In this document: in pieces, positions 59,822-64,000 of the stretch
Layout of the letters: each line of letters begins with the position of its first letter
How positions within the stretch are numbered: the first letter of the stretch is position 1
DNA from: G11 sp947167445
GTDB taxonomy: Bacteria; Bacillota; Clostridia; Lachnospirales; Lachnospiraceae
Reading direction: 5' to 3'
Assembly: GCA_947167445.1 (NCBI GenBank)
Contig: CAMVID010000005.1
Span: 116,078 to 180,077, forward strand
DNA length: 64,000 bases
Program-made: the position numbers and the translations under genes
The notes under the pieces: generated by a model
Seen by the model: the letters and a program-made list of their open reading frames with translations, nothing else
Databases searched by the model: none
What the model was told of the DNA's origin: nothing

Positions 59822-61318
59822 CTAGAAATTAAAGTATAAAAATGTTGCCATATTAGAAAGTGAAATAAGCGACCAGGCAAAAAGTGCAAAGGTCAGAATC
59901 GCTGTAACAACCGTTTTCTTTATGGGTTTCTCGTGAAGGTTCTTTGGAACCAGCGCAATGAAGGCTGCAAGAGCCACAATCAAAGCCATGTTAATCCAGG
60001 GGGCCTTCCTCGAAAGTATAAATAAGGAAGGAATGTGTCTTTCGATGTACACCAGCTCCGTCACATCAAAGCAGTTTAGGATTCCGATTCGAATCCCCTC
60101 ACTCCAGCCCGTGCCAAGCCTCCCAAGCATTGTGAAGAACTGCTTTAGGGAATCTGCCCTGAACAGCGCCATGGCCCAAACCACAAAGATGGTATTGGTG
60201 GTCCATCTGAGGGCCTTCGGAAGTTTCTTTCTCTTTTTGGCGATCAAATGCTGGTAAGCTCTGACAAGGCCATGGCTAAGGCCCCAGAGAATAAAGGTCC
60301 AGTTGGCGCCGTGCCAGATTCCACTTATAAGGAAGGTAAGAATCATGGTGATGACGGTCCAGGCCTGGGGCTTTTTGACGCCGCGCTTTTTCTGGGCCGC
60401 GTTCATTTTCATGCCGGGCGTGGAGAAGGCGATTGGCATAAATACGTATTTTTCAAGGAAGCGGCTAAGGGTCATGTGCCACTTATCCCAGTATTCCTGT
60501 AAGGATGTGGCCTTTAATGGGGAGTTAAAGTTGATTGGCAGCTTAAAGTTAAACATCCGTCCAAGACCTATTGCCATGTCACAGTAACCACTGAAATCAA
60601 AGTAGAGCTGCAAGGTGTAAACCACCGCTGAAGCAATAACTTCAGGTCCCGTAAGGCTTTCGTATAATGGATAGGCGAAATCCACCATGTGACCCAAGGT
60701 GTCGGCAATCAGCACCTTCTTTGCAAGGCCAAAGGCAAGGATATAGATCCCGTCGGTGAAATTATCCCAGTCAAAACGCTGTTTCTCCTCGTCCTTAAAC
60801 TGGGGAAGCATCTCAGAAAGGGATACGATGGGACCCGCAATAAGCTGGGGAAAATAGGAAACAAAGAGGCTGTACTCAAGAAAATCATGTTCCTCCGTCT
60901 CCTCATTCCACACATCCACCAGATATCCAATCTGCTGAAAGGTAAAAAAGCTGATTCCAAGGGGCATAAGGATGTGCATCAAGGGCAGGTTTGCGCCTGT
61001 TACCGCGTTTATATTCGAAACCGTGAAATCCAGATATTTGAACACGAAAATAAGGGCAATGTTAAAAACAATGCCCGATACAAAAATCCACTTCTTATGA
61101 TATTTCTCTTTCTTAAACAGTCTTGAAAAGCCGAAGTTTACGCAGATACTTCCGATAATTATTGGCAGGTACGCCACCTTAAAGTAGGCGTAGAACCATA
61201 AAGAAGCAGCCACAAGAAAGGCTTTGGCCATTCGATTGTTAACTTTGTTTAAGCCAAAGTAACCAATCAAGGTCACCGGCAGAAACAAAAAAATGAAAAT
61301 ATATGAATTAAAAAGCAT
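59822..61318 (-). CDS. MBOAT-family membrane O-acyltransferase
   Basis: 498 residues from the ATG at 61318 (MLFNSYIFIFLFLPVTLIGY); the longer frame is not supported. At least ten spans. Catalytic His in LISGIWHGANWTFILWGLSH at about 310-330, and FDFSGYCDMAIGLGRMFNF before it. These are the DltB/AlgI/PatA-type motifs. It would take an acyl group from an acyl carrier and pass it through the membrane to a surface glycan. It is 4 nt after the stop of glf and 11 nt before the SGNH gene, so translation is probably coupled. Confident on family. Confidence 0.92.
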   Translation of the reverse strand: MLFNSYIFIFLFLPVTLIGYFGLNKVNNRMAKAFLVAASLWFYAYFKVAYLPIIIGSICVNFGFSRLFKKEKYHKKWIFVSGIVFNIALIFVFKYLDFTVSNINAVTGANLPLMHILMPLGISFFTFQQIGYLVDVWNEETEEHDFLEYSLFVSYFPQLIAGPIVSLSEMLPQFKDEEKQRFDWDNFTDGIYILAFGLAKKVLIADTLGHMVDFAYPLYESLTGPEVIASAVVYTLQLYFDFSGYCDMAIGLGRMFNFKLPINFNSPLKATSLQEYWDKWHMTLSRFLEKYVFMPIAFSTPGMKMNAAQKKRGVKKPQAWTVITMILTFLISGIWHGANWTFILWGLSHGLVRAYQHLIAKKRKKLPKALRWTTNTIFVVWAMALFRADSLKQFFTMLGRLGTGWSEGIRIGILNCFDVTELVYIERHIPSLFILSRKAPWINMALIVALAAFIALVPKNLHEKPIKKTVVTAILTFALFAWSLISLSNMATFLYFNF

Positions 61319-61322
61319 TAAT

Positions 61323-62426
61323 CTATAACTCCGCCCGGGCTGCATCCATGGCCGCCGCAATCACTTTATCCATGTCATAATATTTGTAGGAGCCAAGGCG
61401 GCCCCCAAAGATAACTCCCTCTTCTTTTTCTGCGAGGGCTTTGTACTCGTCGTAAAGAGTGTTGTTCCTGTCATCATTTATGGGATAGTAGGGTTCATCC
61501 CCTAACTTCCAGGTTGCAGGATATTCTTTGGTCACCACAGTTCCCTTGCACTTATTAAACTCAAAGTGCTTGTGCTCGATGATTCTCGTATAGGGCGTCT
61601 CCCTGTCTGTAAAGTTCATAACCGCATTGCCCTGATAATCGTCGACTTCGGAGAGAATTTCGTTTTTAAAACGAAGGGATCTGAACTCCAGCTGACCAAG
61701 CTTATAATCAAAGTACTCATCAATGGGACCGGTGTAAAGGACCTTGTCGTAGGTAATGTCTTTGTTGGTCTCAAGAAAGGACTTATAATTCGTGTTAAGT
61801 CTGACCTCGATTCCCTCAAGCATCTTCTCGATAATTCCTGTGTAGCCACCAATGGGAATTCCCTGATATTTATCGTTAAAGTAGTTGTTGCTGTACTCGA
61901 ATCTTAAGGGAAGTCTTCTTATTATAAAGGAAGGCAGATCTTTGCACTCTCTTCCCCACTGCTTCTCGGTGTAGCCTTTGATGAGCTTCTCGTAAATGTC
62001 ACGACCAACCAGGGATAAGGCCTGTTCTTCCAGGTTCTTCGGTTCCGTGATTCCCTCTGCCTGTCTTTGCTTCTCGATTATGGCTTTCGCTTCCTCGGGA
62101 GTTTCCGCCCCCCACATTTCCTTAAAGGTATTCATGTTGAAAGGAAGGTGATAAAGTTCCCCCTTAAAGTTTGCTATGGGAGAATTTATGTAATTGTTGA
62201 AATCGGCAAATTGGTTTACATAATTCCAGACATTTTCATCCGAGGTATGGAAAATATGGGCACCGTACTTATGAACATTAATGCCGTTGATACTTTCGGT
62301 GTAGACGTTTCCGCCTATGTGATTTCTCTTTTCAATAATAAAGCAGGTCTTGCCCTGCTTAAGTTTCATATTCGCAAACGTGGCGCCGTAGAGTCCGGCG
62401 CCCACGATCAGATAATCATAGTACAT
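61323..62426 (-). CDS. glf: UDP-galactopyranose mutase
   Basis: 367 residues from the ATG at 62426, which follows CGGAGG at a good distance; the ATG at 62444 would lie before the predicted transcript start. DYLIVGAGLYGATFANMK is the FAD-binding Rossmann motif, followed by RNHIGGNVYT and NVHKYGAHIFHT. YTGPIDEYFDYKLGQLEFRS is the substrate loop and GGRLGSYKYYDMDKVI the C-terminal FAD motif. It makes UDP-galactofuranose, so the local glycan probably contains Galf. First gene of the decoration operon. Confident. Confidence 0.95.
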   Translation of the reverse strand: MYYDYLIVGAGLYGATFANMKLKQGKTCFIIEKRNHIGGNVYTESINGINVHKYGAHIFHTSDENVWNYVNQFADFNNYINSPIANFKGELYHLPFNMNTFKEMWGAETPEEAKAIIEKQRQAEGITEPKNLEEQALSLVGRDIYEKLIKGYTEKQWGRECKDLPSFIIRRLPLRFEYSNNYFNDKYQGIPIGGYTGIIEKMLEGIEVRLNTNYKSFLETNKDITYDKVLYTGPIDEYFDYKLGQLEFRSLRFKNEILSEVDDYQGNAVMNFTDRETPYTRIIEHKHFEFNKCKGTVVTKEYPATWKLGDEPYYPINDDRNNTLYDEYKALAEKEEGVIFGGRLGSYKYYDMDKVIAAAMDAARAEL

Positions 62427-62429
62427 AAA

Positions 62430-62472
62430 AAAAGCCTCCGACATGAACTATTATATCATATCAAAGGCTTTT
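62430..62472 (-). terminator. Terminator of the FliD-like gene with glf promoter inside
   Basis: AAAAGCCT/AGGCTTTT stem with a 27-nt loop and U-tail on the minus strand. The 5' arm overlaps the stop codon of the FliD-like gene and the 3' arm contains part of the glf ribosome binding site. Confidence 0.7.
62450..62455 (-). promoter_or_regulatory. Extended -10 box of the glf operon promoter
   Basis: TGATATAAT on the minus strand in the terminator loop. The stretch GATATGATATAATAGTT is the same as at the 5686 promoter. No good -35 is visible, but the extended -10 can suffice. Confidence 0.6.
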
Positions 62473-63754
62473 AGCAGTATCCCTGGAAAATCATTCCGCT
62501 GTACTGAGATGTATTGTATGGTGATGCGAAGCTCTTGCCCGGGTTCTTGTAGGCTACAACCGTCTTGTCCACGTATTCCATAGGATTAATGGAGATCTGG
62601 TTGGTTTTACGAAGAAGGCTTCCGGCAAAATTCTTAACCGCCTTAAGGCTGTCCTCCGAAGCGCTTTCCCTAAGGGCCTTGTCGTTAACCGTCAGGGTTC
62701 CGTCATCGTTAGTGGAAATACCCAAGGTGTTCAGGTCATCCTTATAATATAAGGAAAGCTTGTGAATGTCGGTCATGAGCTTCCTGCCTCTGGATAAGGC
62801 ATTGGCGAAGGTCTCCGTGTTCTTGATGAAGGTGTTGTAACCGTCAACCAAAGTGTGGATGTTATCGGCCATGGACTCAAGATCCGTCTTCACGCCCACC
62901 TTTACAGGTTCCGAATCAGGTTCGCTGACTCCTTTTAGAGTTACGGCGAAGGTCTTGTCGATGGTGAAGATGTTGGAGTTGGTAACCTGGGGCTTGCCGT
63001 TTACCTCAAACTCGGCATTCTTAGGCATTACAGCCGTGTAGTTAAGGCCGAAGTAATCAACTGCACCCTTTCTCTTGGTGGAATTGCTGTCGTTGATGGA
63101 GAAGTTCAGTTCTCTGTCGTCGCTGATTCCTGTTGTGGCCGACGCTATTCTTATGGCACTTCTTGATCTGTCATCACCGATGATGTTGGCCTGAAGTCCG
63201 ATATTTGTATTATTGATAAGTCTTACGATACGTTCCTGAACGTCCTTGTTGGACTCGCCCTCCGCGATTCCGAACTGGAATTCATAGCTCATATCCGGAA
63301 GATTAATGTCAAAGGAATAGGTTCCTGCCGGAAGGGTTGGATCCTCGGATGTAAGGAAGGCACCAAGGTTGACCTGAGGGGAAGCCAGGGCATTAACCTT
63401 AATCTCTATGGACTGGGTCTCATCCTCTGCACCGTTTCCGATATATTCTGCCGTTACGATGTCTTCATTTCCGGAGAAAGCAGCCTTCTTCTGAAGCACA
63501 TCATCGCTTCCGCCAACGGAGTAGATGGTGTTCTTGAGCTCTCTTGCCTGCTCCTTTACGCCCACAGCAAAATCACGAGTTTCTACAGATTTGTCCTGCA
63601 AAACCCACGGAGATTCTTTATTAATCTTGACGATGGAGTTGTATACACCACGAAGCTCGCTCTTCTTGTGGGTATCCGCTGCGGAAGTCCCTCGGGGCGA
63701 ATATGTGGTAAGGTATTGATCGTATATTTGTGCAAGCACTAGATTATTAGCCAT
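62471..63754 (-). CDS. FliD-like flagellar capping protein
   Basis: 427 residues from the ATG at 63754 with a GGAGGGG site. Helical N-terminus (ADTHKKSELRGVYNSIVKIN) and a C-terminal helical segment (GRKLMTDIHKLSLYYKDDLN, LGISTNDDGTLTVNDKALRE, SLKAVKNFAGSLLRKTNQI) flank a beta-rich middle with EIKVNALASPQVNLGAFL. LGISTNDDGTLTVND is the typical FliD C-terminal motif. It would cap a flagellar filament or a related one. No other flagellar gene is in view; it lies next to surface-glycan genes. It ends in a cysteine (MIFQGYC). Fairly sure of the family. Confidence 0.7.
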   Translation of the reverse strand: MANNLVLAQIYDQYLTTYSPRGTSAADTHKKSELRGVYNSIVKINKESPWVLQDKSVETRDFAVGVKEQARELKNTIYSVGGSDDVLQKKAAFSGNEDIVTAEYIGNGAEDETQSIEIKVNALASPQVNLGAFLTSEDPTLPAGTYSFDINLPDMSYEFQFGIAEGESNKDVQERIVRLINNTNIGLQANIIGDDRSRSAIRIASATTGISDDRELNFSINDSNSTKRKGAVDYFGLNYTAVMPKNAEFEVNGKPQVTNSNIFTIDKTFAVTLKGVSEPDSEPVKVGVKTDLESMADNIHTLVDGYNTFIKNTETFANALSRGRKLMTDIHKLSLYYKDDLNTLGISTNDDGTLTVNDKALRESASEDSLKAVKNFAGSLLRKTNQISINPMEYVDKTVVAYKNPGKSFASPYNTSQYSGMIFQGYC

Positions 63755-63824
63755 ACCGCCCCTCCTTTCTTCCATGAAATCGCGCACCTTAGAGTACGCT
63801 GCGGGATGCTAATTAATTGACATC

Positions 63825-63863
63825 AGGTGTGCCCCGACTCCATTCGGGCCCACTACCACACCT
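63825..63863 (-). promoter_or_regulatory. Structured leader hairpin of the FliD-like gene
   Basis: Outer stem AGGTGTG/CACACCT and inner CCCGA/TCGGG with a 6-nt loop, about 70 nt upstream of the ATG at 63754 and inside the predicted leader. No U-tail, so it is not a terminator. Could protect or regulate the mRNA. Confidence 0.5.
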
Positions 63864-63885
63864 AATTACACTTATACTTAGTATC

Positions 63886-63914
63886 ATGATAGCACGGTTG
63901 TAAATATATTGCAA
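63886..63914 (-). promoter_or_regulatory. Sigma-A promoter of the FliD-like gene
   Basis: Minus strand TTGCAA (63909-63914), 17-nt spacer, TATCAT (63886-63891). Leader about 125 nt. Confidence 0.6.
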
Positions 63915-63945
63915 GTACTTTTTTTAAATTTGTAGCGGGACCGAC

Positions 63946-63962
63946 GTGCAGTTTGGGGACAG
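63946..63962. repeat. Half REP-like unit 8
   Basis: GTGCAGTTTGGGGACAG, the left half of the repeat. The second half is not recognisable, so it is degenerate or truncated. Confidence 0.6.
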
Positions 63963-64000
63963 CTTAGATTATCATCTGAAGTGCAACACTCACGTCACAG

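Noticed and set aside
61319..61360. Longer start of the MBOAT gene
   Set aside because: The 14 extra residues overlap the end of glf and are not hydrophobic; MLFNSYIF is the family-like start.
1..64000. tRNA, rRNA, insertion sequence or prophage genes
   Set aside because: I looked for cloverleaf patterns, rRNA segments, transposase and phage proteins and saw none.

Overview
The window looks like chromosome of an anaerobic Firmicute of the Lachnospiraceae, with Butyrivibrio or a close relative most likely. This rests on an inference from the proteins: a Clostridia-type RpoB/RpoC and L11-L1-L10-L12 block, a DUF4860-type type IV pilus-like cluster, Ala/Glu-rich coiled-coil surface proteins, a FliD-like protein, and many surface-glycan glycosyltransferases. 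I saw no rRNA, tRNA, CRISPR array, transposase or prophage. Almost all genes lie on the minus strand.

Layout. (1) 1-10.6 kb: a truncated unknown gene, a TPR glycosyltransferase, a 41-residue membrane protein with an AraC regulator, a long-tailed ClpX, a polytopic protein with a probably leaderless mRNA, an HtrA protease whose ribosome binding site lies in a 13-bp inverted repeat, and three glycan genes. (2) 10.6-19.6 kb: one exopolysaccharide/wall-glycan operon read right to left from a promoter at 19.6 kb (lipoprotein, GT-C protein, phosphoglucomutase, two GT2 enzymes, initiating sugar-phosphate transferase, LytR-CpsA-Psr ligase). (3) 19.7-36.4 kb: an array of four giant paralogous secreted coiled-coil proteins. 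Three are preceded by a 101-residue single-span protein, one also by a PilZ protein, and two related lipoproteins interrupt the array. (4) 36.8-42.5 kb: a type IV pilus-like operon with a GGDEF-like protein, an ECF sigma factor, a putative anti-sigma factor, a transglutaminase lipoprotein, PilC/GspF and four pilin-like or accessory proteins. (5) 42.6-54.6 kb: rpoC, rpoB, rplL, rplJ, rplA, rplK, nusG, secE, rpmG with their leaders, promoters and terminators. (6) 54.6-64 kb: a surface-glycan decoration cluster (UDP-galactopyranose mutase, MBOAT acyltransferase, SGNH-like membrane protein, FkbH-like HAD protein, acyl carrier protein, TPR glycosyltransferase), preceded by a FliD-like gene.

Best candidates for undescribed biology. 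First, the surface-protein array: large and small proteins share a motif of the form I-[DE]-D-x-[KQ]-T-x-L-A just before the membrane span, and the three small genes share an ECF-like promoter (TGAGCC-N18-GTCTT) 37-38 nt from the start codon. An ECF sigma gene lies in the neighbouring pilus-like operon. Second, the ACP/FkbH/SGNH/MBOAT cluster resembles a Dlt system in which the DltA ligase is replaced by an FkbH-type enzyme. Third, a structured palindromic element at 36.6-36.7 kb sits between two REP-like repeats. A family of about 30-bp REP-like units (GTGCA...GGGGACAGGCCC...TGCAC) occurs at eight places, and several promoters are embedded in or abut terminators of the gene before them.
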